The notes: generated by a model not told the origin, from the sequence alone. A DNA stretch of 64,000 bases from Diphasiastrum complanatum (GCA_029204225.1 CM055112.1:24214097-24278096); one strand, 5' to 3'. Shown: positions 44,794 to 57,500, counted from the stretch's first letter. Program-made: numbers and translations.

Positions 44794-46098
44794 TTATTTC
44801 GGGCAGTCTTTGAAACTGTGTTTTCTGATACAGTCAGGACACTCAGCATGGTACTTGGTCTTGATTGGACAATCAACCATGAAGTAGTCAGTTTCACCAC
44901 AGATGAAACATCTGGTGTGCAATGGCCCTTGTATAACGGCATAGCCATCTTGTATGCCTAGTGGTTTTGGACTTTCTGGTGGATATTCATGATAAGGCAA
45001 GGCATGTCCAGACTGTGATGGTTGTTCTTCATATTGTTGGACTGTATGTGCTTGGATATGCCTATACGAAAGACAAGCATCAGCAAGATGCATAGCCCGA
45101 CAGTGTGGGCACCATATTGATTTTTGTCTATAAGGTACCTTTGCAGGGTTTGGCTGACCAGACATACTGCTTTGGATAGACTTCAAGGTAGCTTGAAACT
45201 CATTGGTGAGTTTCTCCATTTGTAGTTGATGTTGTTTATTAAGCAACTCCAACTGGGATTTCCAAAGCTGATCCTGGGTGTCCTCGATCGGCTTTGACTC
45301 ATGGACAGGAGAACATGGTGCTCGCCTTTCTCTGGATTCGTCAACATCTGATCCTTCGTCTTCTTCTTTGATGGCATCAGACATAGCTAATTTTAGGCTC
45401 ATATATTCATCATTGGATTTAAGCTCGCATCTAATCCATCTTGGAAGGCCGACTAAGAACCAGATGATGAGCATATGTTCGGAGGGCTGTTCTTGTACTT
45501 GACTTTTGAGGCGTTTGAAGCGCTCGATATAGTCGCGAACACGTTCATCTTTTGCCATCTTGATGTTACTCAATTTGACAAAAGGACTTTCGATCAAGCG
45601 AAAGGGCTTAAAATGCTTGACAAAGGACTCTTTTAAAATTGACCAGTTTGTCTTGTCTTCAGGATCGAGGTTAAAAAACCAGTCACGTGCTTTAGCGATC
45701 ATGGTCATTGAAAACAATTGGACCATAGCATCAAGAGATGTTTTGCCATATACATCACATGCATTCTCAAAGGTTTGCAAGAATCTTTGAGGGTCCGAAC
45801 TACTGTCAAACTTTGGTAGATCGAGTTTGGGTGTACGTCTTTCATGATGAGCACCATGGGTAGCAGAAAATCCATTAAGGTTGGTTCTGGCCTGGGAGGG
45901 TTCAGCACCATAAAAATGGGCAAGTGCATGTGAAGACTCGACTCTATCAGGTTCTTGTCTCTCGAATGGATCTGTTGGTTGGTCTTGTAGTCCGGCCCTC
46001 ATTCGATAGAACTTATGACGTCTTACTTGTTCATTGACAGGGGACCTGACTTCGTATGGATAATCGTCTGGAATTTCAAAATCTTTTTGGTGGTCCAT
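44794..46098 (-). CDS. Retrotransposon gag-like protein, stand-alone
   Basis: 434-codon frame starting MDHQKDFEIPDDYPYEV. The middle (about residues 90-220) is a retrotransposon gag core: PKLDLPKFDSSSDPQRFLQTFE, KARDWFFNLDPEDKTNW, SFVKHFKPFR, RVRDYIERFKRLKSQV. A Gln/Lys-rich helical stretch (QLELLNKQHQLQMEKL) follows, then Cys-His clusters: CPHCRAMHLADAC, CFICGETDYFMVDC (Tyr where His is expected) and CPDCIRKHSFKDC. No protease or RT follows on this strand, so the element is gag-only or lost pol. The annotated stop is probably a CAA-to-TAA change because the frame continues downstream. Confidence 0.8.
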   Translation of the reverse strand: MDHQKDFEIPDDYPYEVRSPVNEQVRRHKFYRMRAGLQDQPTDPFERQEPDRVESSHALAHFYGAEPSQARTNLNGFSATHGAHHERRTPKLDLPKFDSSSDPQRFLQTFENACDVYGKTSLDAMVQLFSMTMIAKARDWFFNLDPEDKTNWSILKESFVKHFKPFRLIESPFVKLSNIKMAKDERVRDYIERFKRLKSQVQEQPSEHMLIIWFLVGLPRWIRCELKSNDEYMSLKLAMSDAIKEEDEGSDVDESRERRAPCSPVHESKPIEDTQDQLWKSQLELLNKQHQLQMEKLTNEFQATLKSIQSSMSGQPNPAKVPYRQKSIWCPHCRAMHLADACLSYRHIQAHTVQQYEEQPSQSGHALPYHEYPPESPKPLGIQDGYAVIQGPLHTRCFICGETDYFMVDCPIKTKYHAECPDCIRKHSFKDCPK

Positions 46099-47253
46099 TG
46101 GGTACTGGTGTGTCTTGGTTTTTTTTTTTCTTTCCTTCGCGGTCCCTACGGTTTACGGTGGAAGTGGTTTACGGGTTATGGTGGGGTGCGGTTATTTGCG
46201 GGTGATTGCGGTCAGTTGCGATTTGTGGCGGTTGATTGTGGTTTAGATGGGTGAATACGGTTTATTATTGATGTATGCGGTCTATTCTCAGTTCAATGCT
46301 TGCGTTACTACGGATCAATGCATCTGTTGAGGTCGCTACAGTTGCATGCGGTGTCTACGGGTGGATGCGGTCTGGACGGGGAAATGTGGTCTCTACGTGT
46401 GGATTCGATGTCGATGGGTGGACGCGGTTTGGACGGGGAAATGTGGTCTCTATGTGTGAATTCGATGTCGATGGGTGGACATGGTTTGGACGGGGAAATG
46501 TGGTCTCTACGAGTCAAGGGCGGAGGTTTTTTTAATGTGGTTTGTTGCGGTCAGTTTGCGGTTCAATGCGTGTTTGATGGTTTGAGAACTAGATGCGGTT
46601 TGGGTGTGGTCAGGTTGCGGTTTATTGCAGGGGTGATGGTTTGAGAAGTGGATGCAGTTTGGACGGGAAATGTGGTTTGATGGTGGTGTGTGTGCGGTGA
46701 ATGCGATGGTAACGGTTCAAGGGTGGACGTAGTTAGTAGGTGGTCGGCTCAGTCCAGTAAGATGAGGGGTGTGTGGGCGGTTGAGGGCTGTCGCTACAAT
46801 TCAAGGGCGGGGCAATTGGTGTGCAAGTAGTTGCTTGCGCTACTGCTCAAGATGGTTAGAAATGGTTAAAGTAGTTGAATGTGAGAAAGCTTTGGTTAGG
46901 ACGAAGGCAGGGTGAGGTGCGTGGAGGGCTGGGCTTGTACAGGTGCAGTGTTTGTTAGGGAAGGATGTCAGGAGTTCCGATCAGAGAGCCTTTCATTCAT
47001 GCTGCGTGGGTAGAGTGTTTTGTTTAGAGGGCCGTGGAGAGAGCATGTGCAAGTGTTATTGGCAGGCAGATCGTTTGCAAGCAGGTTGGAACTCAGTTGC
47101 GATCAAATGCGGGTTTTGTTGAATGTGGTCTGTGACGATGGAGTGCAATTGCTACAATGAATGCGGTTTTAGTGGTTTCTACGGGTATATGCAGTGTCTA
47201 AGGGTACATGCGATTGCGGTGTCAACGGTCGATTACGATGTCAGTGGTCGATT
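46099..47253 (-). other. Leader region of the gag-type element, TGCGGT-rich
   Basis: The plus strand is full of TGCGGTTT / GCGGTCTA phrases and includes a 57-bp tandem repeat (46375-46515). It lies 5' of the gag ORF on the minus strand, where a retrotransposon leader would be. No open frame with a recognisable product was found. Confidence 0.5.
46375..46515. repeat. 57-bp tandem repeat, about 2.5 copies
   Basis: Units starting GACGGGGAAATGTGGTCTCT at 46375, 46432 and 46489. The period is divisible by three, so all three frames stay open through it. Confidence 0.9.
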
Positions 47254-48007
47254 CCTAGAAGATCAGCAACTCTCACCCCCAAGTTATGGCAAGTGAATGC
47301 TCAATAAGGAAAACAAGACAAGTACCCAAACTTGAAAATCCATTGATTTGAAGGGCGAGTCTCCACCATGAAATATAGAGCCTGGGAGTCTTTGCATGTG
47401 CCCATGCTAACGGGACTTAACTCTAGTTATAGTCAATGGTCACTCATCATGCAAATAACCATCACATGCCATGTAACACTCCGGATATCTCTCAATCATA
47501 GGATAAGCCCTCACATATTAATTGGTATCTATTGGCCTATACAAGGAATAATGAAGCTATGCTTAATAATATGCCATTGGAGGCCTTGTTGCTTTACTTA
47601 AAAACACATTAGTATTTTTGTAATGATCTTTCAAAACTAGCAAATTAATATTGAATAGAAGTTAAATATGTATTGCAAATGTTATTCGATATATTATTTT
47701 GAATCAATTATCTATCTAAACTTTATGTTATGCATTCGTTGAAACTCAATGGATTATGCATGCAAGAATAAGCTTGAAGAATAAGGGTGTTCTATTATGA
47801 GAATTCTAAACATATGCAAATAGCTATACTAAACAGACAAACACACTTGTCAATTCAGAATGTGCCAATTGCAGTTCTATCCATCAATATTTATCCCCTT
47901 GTAATTTATAAAAACATGAACATAATGAGGATCTTGAAAAAAGGAACATAGACAAAAAAAAAATTCCTTCAAGTAAATCAACTCATAACTAATTTAATAA
48001 ACCAATT
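47254..48007 (+). repeat. Left arm of a ~0.76-kb inverted repeat
   Basis: CCTAGAAGATCAGCAACTC.. through TCAACTCATAACTAATTTAATAAACCAATT matches, in reverse complement, 51775-52543. It includes an open stretch coding MKYRAWESLH..GLNSSYSQWSL on both arms, which is probably chance. The arm could be an LTR of the adjacent minus-strand gag element (it sits 5' of its leader) or a long terminal inverted repeat. Confidence 0.85.
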
Positions 48008-48083
48008 GACATCATCATCAAATAGCGATGTACCTTATGATCAAATTGACATCATCATCAAATAGCGATGTACCTTATGATCA
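48004..48083. repeat. Exact 40-bp tandem duplication
   Basis: AATTGACATCATCATCAAAT..TTATGATCA occurs twice in succession with a 40-bp period, at the inner edge of the left arm. Confidence 0.95.
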
Positions 48084-48263
48084 TGATCATAGAAGCAGAT
48101 TAATATTATTTGTGCATTGACAACAAATACACTTTATTTGTTGTTTAAATATGGCGGTTCAATCTATTGAGTCTATGATTTGTTGTTCTTTTGCAAATTT
48201 CATGTGACAACAATGACATTTGAAAATTGGTCAATCCAGGTTTGGAATTGTCTAGTCCATGGA

Positions 48264-50300
48264 TCACCAAGTAATCATGTTCTGTAGTTGGTCTTCAATT
48301 TTTTCCAAAGCCAAGGTGGTATTTGGATCAAAAGTTATGGGTGGCAGACAATCATTCCATTTCGTCTCAATTCCCATCAAATATTCTAAGTCTCGGGCAT
48401 ATGTTGCAGCCGCGCGGACTGTTGGATCAGGGCAGTGAATAAATTGTTTGGAAAACTGAACGAGAGCCCTCTTAGCATCTATGGTCGTCTTCCATCCATA
48501 TTCTGAGGAGATTTTTGGCCAATTCATCGTGTTGATGGTGATTTTGTCCACAGGAGTACCACACTCCACCCACTTAGATCGATGTGGGTAAGGGACGAAG
48601 TGGGGGTTTTCCCGTAATTGTCTGGGACTTGTCACATAAGCCTTGATGGCCATAGGGTCCTTTTCAAAAAGCTTTTGACGCCACTCACGTTGGGGTTGGA
48701 GTGCGGGGATGCACTTGATCTTGTTGCCCTTGATGGTCTGGGCCAAAAATGATACTTGCCAACCACCGCATGAAGACTCATGGGGATGTTTGACGAGAAA
48801 TTCATTGATTTGACCTTCCATGGATTGCGATCGGTGAAAGGCATCGTTGGCAAATATTGATCCTGAGCCTTGTTATGTGGATGCCTGGAGCTCCCCTTGG
48901 CTTTGGCTTGAGCTCGCCATGGTAGCATCAAATGGTGGTGGCATAGGAATCACCACAAGGGCTGGCTAGAGTTGCTGCTCCATATTCTGTTGGCATGCTT
49001 TGAGTGCGCTTTTTGCCTGTGCCAGCTCTTGGAGGGTGCTTGCACGATAATTGTCAAAAGTTGTCTGGTACTATGCAAAGGTTTGGCTATATACCTCCAC
49101 CTACTTCGTTAGCACATTAGTTTCATCTTGGCTAAGAGGTCGATTGGCAGGTGCCGGTTGCGCCAACCAAGTGGCCTTTTCCTCCTGTAAACCCTATACT
49201 TCCACTCCCAACCTTTGATTTTCCGTTTTTAGGACCTACACGTGGGCTTGGAGTGGAGCAAGACGTTGTGTTGCCTATATCTCCTAGACTTTAAATGATG
49301 CGTCCGTTGTAGATTTAGCGAGGCCCTTGATGTACCTCTGGAGACTCTCTTCGTTCTGTTTGAGTTTCAGCATCTGTGACTTCTCTGTTTGTTCGTGTTG
49401 TTGGGCTATAAGCAGGTCGTGTTGGAGATGGCTGACTTCTGCTCGCAGCTGCACATTGTAGGTAGCTAGTTCCAGTACCTTGTCGTCCATAAAAGTTTGG
49501 GCTGCCACCGCCTCCTGGACAAATTTTTCCAAGATTTGGTGAGCTGAAGTTATATCTGTGGGTACGGCGGGTATTGAGATGTCATCCGGATGACTTGCGC
49601 CGAGTCATCATCATCTTTGATCAGCTTCTCTGGTAGTGTCATGCCCTCAGGTGCGGTGGGGTTGGCACGATCAGACTATGCTGCATAGACGATATGTACA
49701 AATACGTCATTGAGTAACAGTTTGTCGCCCTCAACAGATTTTGGAGGTGAAGTGGGCGGCGTGAGAGGAGTGGTGGTGGTTTGAGGAGTAAAAATGGGTT
49801 GTTCGAATGAAGGGATAAGAGGAACGGTGGGAAACTGAAGAACGGTGTCGAGAATAGATGGAGAGAAAGGGGTAAGGAGCCTTTTGGAGGCGACAAAAGG
49901 TTAATGAGGTTCATCCAAGCAAGGGTGTCGGGAGAAAGCTGTGAATTGAGGGGGTTGATGTGGAGAAGTGAGGTAGAAGAGGATGCAAGAGAGATGGAAG
50001 AACCGATGGTGATGGTAGGAGTGGAAGATGCGAGACTGGTTGTGGAATGGGGAGATATGGGAGTGAGAGGAGCGGAAGTAGTGACAACTACGGATGGTTG
50101 TCTGACAGCAGAGGCAGTTGTTGTGGAAGAAGTAGATGCGGGATGTGTTGATGCTGTGCGTTGACGTGTGGGAGGGGGGCTAGTGGAAGATGAGGTAGTG
50201 ACACGTATTTGTTTGTGGGCAGATGTGTCAGTAACTATTGGGAGGGTGGATGTGGAAGCGATGGAATGGAGGAACGGACAACTATTCCTAAATTGAACTT
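48264..50300 (-). pseudogene. Unrecognised broken ORF between the inverted arms
   Basis: Minus-strand frames read in order: a Ser/Thr/Pro-rich segment (50280-49640, SSTSPPPTRQRTASTHPAS-like), a coiled-coil-like segment (49532-49284, YNVQLRAEVSHLQHDLLIAQ, EKSQMLKLKQNEESLQRYI) and a 185-codon end (48821-48264) with FLVKHPHESSCGGWQVSFLAQ, CIPALQPQREWRQKLFEKDP and YGWKTTIDAKRALVQFSKQF. Stops and frameshifts separate them. I recognise no family. It may be the product of the element defined by the inverted arms. Confidence 0.45.
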
Positions 50301-51671
50301 AATTTTTAGTGATTGCTTTGAAATGCTTAGAGTGTGTGAACGCTTTCAATTTTTTCTTCAAAAATATATCCATTCCTTGATTTGTCATCAATGAAGGTCA
50401 TGAAATAGTATGATCCAACATGAGACATAATTTCATTGGTCCACAAAAGTTTGTATGCACAAGTTCAAAAACTTGCTTTGCATGTGTGGCACATCTTTTC
50501 TTGAACTTCTCTCAATGTTGTTTCCTATCTTCGAGACTTGCCAAACCTTAATCCATATTGAGTCTCTTGAACAATCTCAGATTTTCAAAATAAAGTGACC
50601 CATTTCCCACTACCAAAGATCATCTTGGGACATCACAGAAGATGCTAACCCACATTGCTCATGTATGATTGGATTCAATTTATAAAGCTGGTAGCTTGTT
50701 TCTTGAAATTGATTCATCAAGTATAGTTTCATCTGTCCTTTGCCCATATGTTGATATATTGACATTTTTCGTTCTAACATCATAGATGTTATTACCATTG
50801 CTAAATGATAATTCTAGCTCTACAAATTAGCATCTTGCATATGATTATCATTGGATGACACACTTTACTAAAGGATTCTACATTCTCATGTAGTGTTAGA
50901 AGACATGGTCCCCACAATGCAATTCTATAGTTTTACACAATCTACAAAATTTTAGTATCCATTACTTGTACACCTTTTTTTTTTTTGCATTACCCCTTAT
51001 ACACAATTATCCATGACCTATACATTCTTTTTTTTGCAAATTATCCACATTAGAAGAAGTTTAAACACAAAAAGGGCCTTTTGTCAAGATTCTTTTTTCA
51101 TTTTTTATTCACTTCTTTTGTACATGTGGCCCAATAGTTTCTTGACATAGTGGCTTTAACGTAGCGTTACTTCTTTGAGTCACATTTTGAGTCTACACTA
51201 AAAATGGCATAACTTTTGATTGCGACAAAAATTGGTGCGTTGGAAAGCGCTCGTCAAGCACTTTCCAATGATATATTACATGTCATACTTTTGAGCTAGT
51301 ACTAAAAAGCTATAGCGATTCAAAGATATTGGTTGAAAATAGTGACAAAATGCAAAAGAGATCTTGGCACGAATTCATATGCGGCTCTTTTTGAACTCAA
51401 ACTTCCTCTAATGAAAGGCAATGCAAGCCTGAACAATTGTCATGAACTTTAACAATTTTAGTGAGTCTTTTCTTCTAGCTAACCTTGTCTAGGTAACTTC
51501 TATGTAGAAAAAGAAGGTGAAACCAACACATCATCCCATTCATGTAATGGGTATGTATTATTGCACATCTTAAGTAGAAATCAAAAAGTGTGAAATTAAA
51601 TATAAATGGATTCAATAATGAGAATAATTTTTTACTGAGCATTTCAAAAAACCTAGGTGAGAATCACAAGC

Positions 51672-51725
<54 letters not shown>

Positions 51726-51774
51726 CACACACACACGTTCCATTCTCGTAATTGGTTTATTAAACTAGTTACGT
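50301..51774. other. Interior of the inverted-repeat structure, no gene recognised
   Basis: AT-rich. Phrases such as TTGACATAGTGGC and scattered C/T-rich words occur, but there is no coherent frame. A (CT)n tract followed by (CA)n lies at 51675-51735 next to the right arm. Confidence 0.5.
51675..51722. repeat. (CT)n microsatellite with adjoining (CA)n
   Basis: A pure CT tract, then GCACACACACACACG. Confidence 0.95.
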
Positions 51775-52543
51775 AATTGGTTTAGTAGATTAGTTATGAG
51801 TTGATGTACTTGAAGGAGTTTTGTTTTCTTTGTTTGTTTATGTTCTTTTTTGAAGATACTCATTATGTTCAAATTTTTATAAATTACAAGTTGGGGATAA
51901 ATATTGATGGATAGAACTGCAATTGGCACATTATGAATTGACAAGTGTGTTTGTTTGCTTAGTATAGTTATTTGCATATGTCTAGAATACTCATGATAGA
52001 ACACTTTTGTTTCTCAAGCTTGTTCTTGCACAAACAAACTTTAATGTATTGAGTTTCAACCCATGCATAACATAAAGTTTAGATAGACAATTAGTTTGAA
52101 ATAATATATCGAATAACATTCGCAATACATATTTAACTTTTACTCAATATTTAGTTGCTAGTTTTGAAAGATCATTGCAAAAATACTAATGTGTCCTTAG
52201 GTAATGCAACGAGGCCTCCAATGGCATATCATCAAGTATAGCTTCATTATTCCTTGTATAGGCCACAAGATACTAATTGATATGTGAGTGCTCATCCTCT
52301 GATTGAGAGACATGTGGACTGTTACATGGCATGTAACAACTATTTGCATGATGAGTGACCATTGACTATAACTAGAGTTAAGTCCAGTTAGGATGGGCCC
52401 ATGCAAAGACTCCCAGGCTCTATATTTCATGGTGGAGACTTGCCCTCCAAATCGATTGGGTTTTAAGTTTGGATACTCATCTTGTTTTTCTTATCGAGCA
52501 TTCACGTGCCATGACTTGGGGGGTGAGTTGCTGATCTTCTAGG
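51775..52543 (-). repeat. Right arm of the ~0.76-kb inverted repeat
   Basis: Reverse complement of 47254-48007 over nearly the full length, with scattered substitutions. At the inner edge an extra TAATTGGTTTATTAAACTAGTTACG unit (51749-51773) is a partial duplication of the arm end. Confidence 0.85.
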
Positions 52544-53716
52544 AGGATCCATTTTTATTTGGTTGGGTGGTTTTTCCTTCCATTGGTCTCTATTGTGTTC
52601 CTTATCTTTTTGACAGCTAATACATTGATTTTAAAGAAGAAGCTCGCCGGTTTGTCTGCGGTGGAGCATATGGATGAAGTGGCGGATGACTATTGTGCAG
52701 GTAGCTGTCAAAAACTTATGTTTTGATTATTTTTTCGCTCAGCTTATGTTCTATTATAGTTTTTTTCCTTGAAACTTTGTATTTGATTGTGCACGGTTGG
52801 TAAATATTGCACATTAGTGTAAGGCGTCCCAACACTGCAATGCATGGCCCTTGTGGTGCATTGTGTTTGTGAAGATCTAACCCTACAGCTAAACTTTGGA
52901 AGTTGTAGCTTTCAAAAGAGAAATTTACAGGAACTTGTTGCTATTTATACAGCTGAAAATGGAGTAAGCTCAATAGCAGTACAGCTTGATGACTAGTGTT
53001 ATACAACTACTCCAGCTTTGTACAGATAACAAAGACAATTTTCCAGCCAGTTACAATGAGATACTCTGAATCAAATGGGAGATAAGACTCTAGCATCGAC
53101 ATGCACAGTGGGATATAAAGGCCTCTTTATGGCTTTAGTAATCATCTTATCGAGGTAATAATGGATCAAAGACATGTTTCTTAGTTCAGATATAAATTAT
53201 CCAGCTTTGATGTCTTTTATCATAGGGACCTTATCTTCCATGGAACTGAATAGAGTTATGATCTGATAGGAATCTATCTCCATCTTCTATTTTGGTGTTC
53301 CTTTGCATAAGTATGGAACCAAAGCAGCTATCACAGTTTTCAAAAATTGGCCTGTACTGGTTGTCTTAGCAGAACAGTTGAAAGAATTGATCTCAGTATC
53401 AAACTTGGTCATTCAGCTGCAATCATTCGCAGTCAGGATTTAGAGGTTGCTTCCATCAAAATGTTGATGAACACGAGGCTCCATAGAGGTCACATCACCA
53501 AAACGGAATAAAAGAGCAGAAGATGATTAGATAACAGTTATTGCTGATAGATTCCATAACATTGAATTATTCCACTAGATGAATAAAAAATTTGCAAACT
53601 TGTATCAATAAACAAAGCATTGCTAAACCAAAATGACTTATGCATACTCTTTTTCAATAGGTGAGAAAGGTTTAAGAAAAACAAGCTACTTCTGAACAAA
53701 GAAATTTTTTTTTATT
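52544..53716. other. Interval downstream of the aldolase-like gene
   Basis: No recognisable gene or element; probably the 3' UTR and flank of the minus-strand aldolase-like gene at the right end (53500-53716). Confidence 0.5.
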
Positions 53717-53902
53717 TTATACAAGATTGGAATGCTGGATCGTAGTAAATGAGTTGCACATTAAGGCTATTGCACTAGCTCGTTCCTTGATTTTCTGAAA
53801 ATCATTAGATTCAATTGCAGCACGGTCGAATATTGCATCAGATAGAACTACGCCAGCTGCGCCTTCAGCAAGGTAAGACTCAACCATGTCTGCAAAATTA
53901 TC
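53717..53902 (-). CDS. Aldolase-like last exon
   Basis: 61 codons plus [38 protein letters not shown]..; the family C-terminal helix. It is separated from exon e by a 108-bp intron ending AATTGCAG, which is also open in frame. Confidence 0.88.
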   Translation of the reverse strand, partial: DNFADMVESYLAEGAAGVVLSDAIFDRAAIESNDFQKIKERASAIALMCNSFTTIQHSNLV

Positions 53903-54521
53903 CTGCAATTCAATCAACTTCCTTGCAGAAAGATTACGACTTAAAGATAAACACAGAATCAATAAATCTTCAAAGAAGCTTCCTTCAAAACTATATGACA
54001 CTAGACTCACAAATGCACCTGCTCTTATGCCATGTGATGCAATGACAGGAATATGTCGCAAGAGCCCTTTCAAAGCCTTCACAAACTGAAGACCTCCAAC
54101 TAAAGTCACTGGGTAGAGCTAAACATGCCCATATGTTTAGTCAGAAGAACATTAATGGGTTCTGCTGGAACAAGGTAATTGCATGAATGGACAGGTCTAT
54201 CATACATAAGATTAAGCGAATGTAGTCTAATTGTGCTTTTCCCCAAAACAAACAGCAAATATTTATTCAGGCAAGACAATAAGGCTTCAACATAGCCTCC
54301 ATAACACCTGTGAGAATTTTCTTTTAGAAATAATAAGAATATGCACAGAATCTTAAACCAATGGTCTTTGTGAATCTTTGCATACTTGAAATATTCCCCT
54401 AGGAGTTGTCTCTGAGAATATAAAATATTCTTATAGCAATTATAAAGATTAAAAGAGAACAAACCATAAAACTGGGATATACAGAAGAGAACACCAACAA
54501 TTTTGCAACATTGGCAGGGGG

Positions 54522-54570
<49 letters not shown>

Positions 54571-57500
54571 CCCTCCACCTGATGCACTAATATCATCCAT
54601 CCCATAGTGGCAAGATTCTTAGTAAGTTGTGTGAGTAACATATGCGGATTATGGAAGAATATGCCAGATTATAGCCTATGTTTTATGTACTGAATCATAG
54701 TGGAAAATTTTGGCTACATACGTCTCAATCTTGTGGATCTACCGTGTTCCTATGTACTGAGTTTATATCGTATACTTAAGCTAGTCAGTGAACATGGACA
54801 TATAGAACAAGTAATGTTCGAAACAATCACTTGAAGGTTAATGGTTCTTTATGTGGAAGAATATTTTGTGGTGTAGTTCTGGGATAAGCTTCAAGATAAA
54901 CGAATTCGGCACTTAGACATTTGAGATTTCTGAATCATTAGCAATCAACTTGAGTAGTTGGTGTACTCAGGAAGGGATTGACTATGAGGAAACTTTTGCA
55001 CCAGTTGCTAAGTCTACTACTATGAGGATTGTTTTATCATTGGCAGCTAAGTTTGATTGGATATTCAAATGTAAAGAGTGCATTTCTGAATGGATTTCTA
55101 GAAGAAGAAGTCTACATGGAGCAGCCAGAGGGATACATAGTAGCAGGACATGAAGACAAGGTTTGCAGGTTGGACAAGGCACTATATGGACTTAAGCAGG
55201 CAGCCAGGGCGTGGTACACGAGGATTGACACCTTTCAGAGAACTAATTCAGAGCATACACTTTATGTTTTGATCAGGAATAATCATTGTTATTGTAGTGA
55301 TGTATGTGGATGATCTTATTATTACAGGATCAGATCATAGTATGATTCAGGGAATCAAGAAAGATCTCTCATCGGAATTTGATATGAAAGATCTTGGTTC
55401 ACTACAATATTTTCTTGGGATTGAGGTATGGAGAGTAGCACAAGGACTATTTATTTCTCAATCTAAGTATGCTCTTGAACTTCTTGAAAAGTTCAATATG
55501 TCAGAGTGCAAGCCTATTTATACACCATATGATAGTAAATGTAAGCTTACTAAAGCTGAGGAAGATCAAGATGTAGATGAGACATTATATAGAAAGCTTG
55601 TTGGAAGCTTAATCTATCTAACTAGTACAAGACCAAATATTGCTTATGTTGTGAGTATGGATAGTCAGTTTATGGCTAAGCCTAAGCAGATTCATTGGAA
55701 AGCTGCTAAGCGAATACTCAGATATATCCAGAGCACTTTGAGATTTGGTATTCTCTATGGTAGACAGGATGATTTGAAGTTACAGGGATATGTGGATGCT
55801 GATTGGGCTGGAGATGCGGAAGACCAAAGATCTACTGCAGGTTATGTTTTTAATCTTGCTTCTGGTGCTATCTCTTGGAGTTCAAAGAAGTAGCATACTA
55901 TTGCTTTATCATCTATAGAGGCAGAATATCGAGCTACTACAAGTGCAACATATGAAGCAATATGGTTGTGATCTACATGTGGTACAAGATTCACCTACGG
56001 TACTTCAATGTGACAATCAGAGTTGTATTAAATTAGTGAAAAATCCAATTTTTCACAGCAGGACAAAGCATATTGAAGTACAACAGCACTTCATCAGAGA
56101 GAAAATTCAAAGTGATGAAGTGGAGCTTATCTATTTCCCTACGGAAGAACAAGTCGCAGATATCTATACCAAAGGTCTTGGCAAAGAAAAATTTCAGAAG
56201 TTTAGAGAACTTCGAGGAGTAATAGATAACAAAGTAATTTCATAGTATACATGGCATCTAAAGATAAAATGTTCCTCAAATTCCACCTCACCTAGAGAGC
56301 ATAACTGACAAATATGCTCCTCTTTAGGAGTACCATGGAACCTCCCAATCTCAATAGCTAGCTGGTGAGAAGACACTCTGAGCTGTCCCAGTATGAATCT
56401 GAGACAATGTGATAGTCCCGAATCCAAGTAGCGTGGCATGACTGGGGTCCCTGATGCGTCGGATATACTGATGGGTGCCTGAGGGAAGCTCTGTAATGGA
56501 GATACCAAATAACACAAGTAGGAGGTGAGATGCCTGAGTGAACCAAGATAATCTGTAGCCCTGATCATGATGACACTGTGAGGAGGATAGTGCAATCTGT
56601 ATAATTAACAAAAAACTGAGAAGCTTAAAAAAAGTAGGTTTTATTACAATATTTTGCTTTTTTCTACTTAGGAGCACGTTCCCACCCCAGGAAACATGCT
56701 TGGGAAGCATTCCCATTTCTACGGGAACATTCCCACCTGGGAACGCCTCGCGGGAAGGCTTGGTAGGTGGGAACGTGGGGAACGTGTTCCCAGGGGGTGG
56801 GAACGTGTTCCCTGGTAACTATGCTCGGTATAGGATAGACCACCCAAGTCCAAACCCTGCCCACACATGGGCAGTGTCCAAGAAGAAAAAAATGGGACAC
56901 TAAGGTACCAAATATGATGGTTCTTCTTGGATTGACTTGCATGGGGATCAGCAAACTCGTGATTGGGAACGGTGGAGTTTGATGGGAGAAGCAGCGATGG
57001 ACCAAATTTGACAACCAAACCCAAGAACAATCAGCAATGGACGATGATGACTCCTAGGTTGATCAATTTCCAAAATCCAACTCATATTTGCTGATCAGAA
57101 ACAATCACGCCCATCATCAAAAATGGTAAAGCTTGATTGTCTTGTGGAGTGATGAAGGAAATGGAGGAGATTTCCAAATAGATGAACATAAAGAGGCGAC
57201 ATTTCCATGCATTAACATAGCAAATTCGAAAAATTAGCAATGCAGCAATGTACTTGTTACACAATGAAGCAAAAGGGTACTGAAAGCTAAAAGGAAACAA
57301 CAAAATCACGAATGTGATCTTCTCATACAATTATAAAGGTTCCCAGATGGTTGTGAGCCTACAGCAGACTCTACTGAAGTTCTACACATTTGTATAAGAA
57401 AAATATAAGTATGTCACTGATGTACCACACATGTAGGTACTTGTCATATATATGTTCACACTCAACAAAATGTCATTGTTGAATACGTCAACGTTGAAAA

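Noticed and set aside
47368-47601. Similar 77-codon ORFs MKYRAWESLH.. on both arms (also 52197-52430 minus)
   Set aside because: Shared because the arms are homologous. Start and stop are kept but nothing indicates a protein family, and the text is low in conserved pattern; treated as part of the repeat.
47254-52543. Inverted arms as an assembly artefact (false palindrome)
   Set aside because: The arms differ by many substitutions and small indels and enclose 3.8 kb of unique sequence; an artefact would be near identical.
53903-54010. Reading straight through the last aldolase-like intron as coding
   Set aside because: The 108-bp segment is open in frame, but it has a strong GTGAGT donor and TTGCAG acceptor, and the family aligns directly from AGAF to DNFADM without it.
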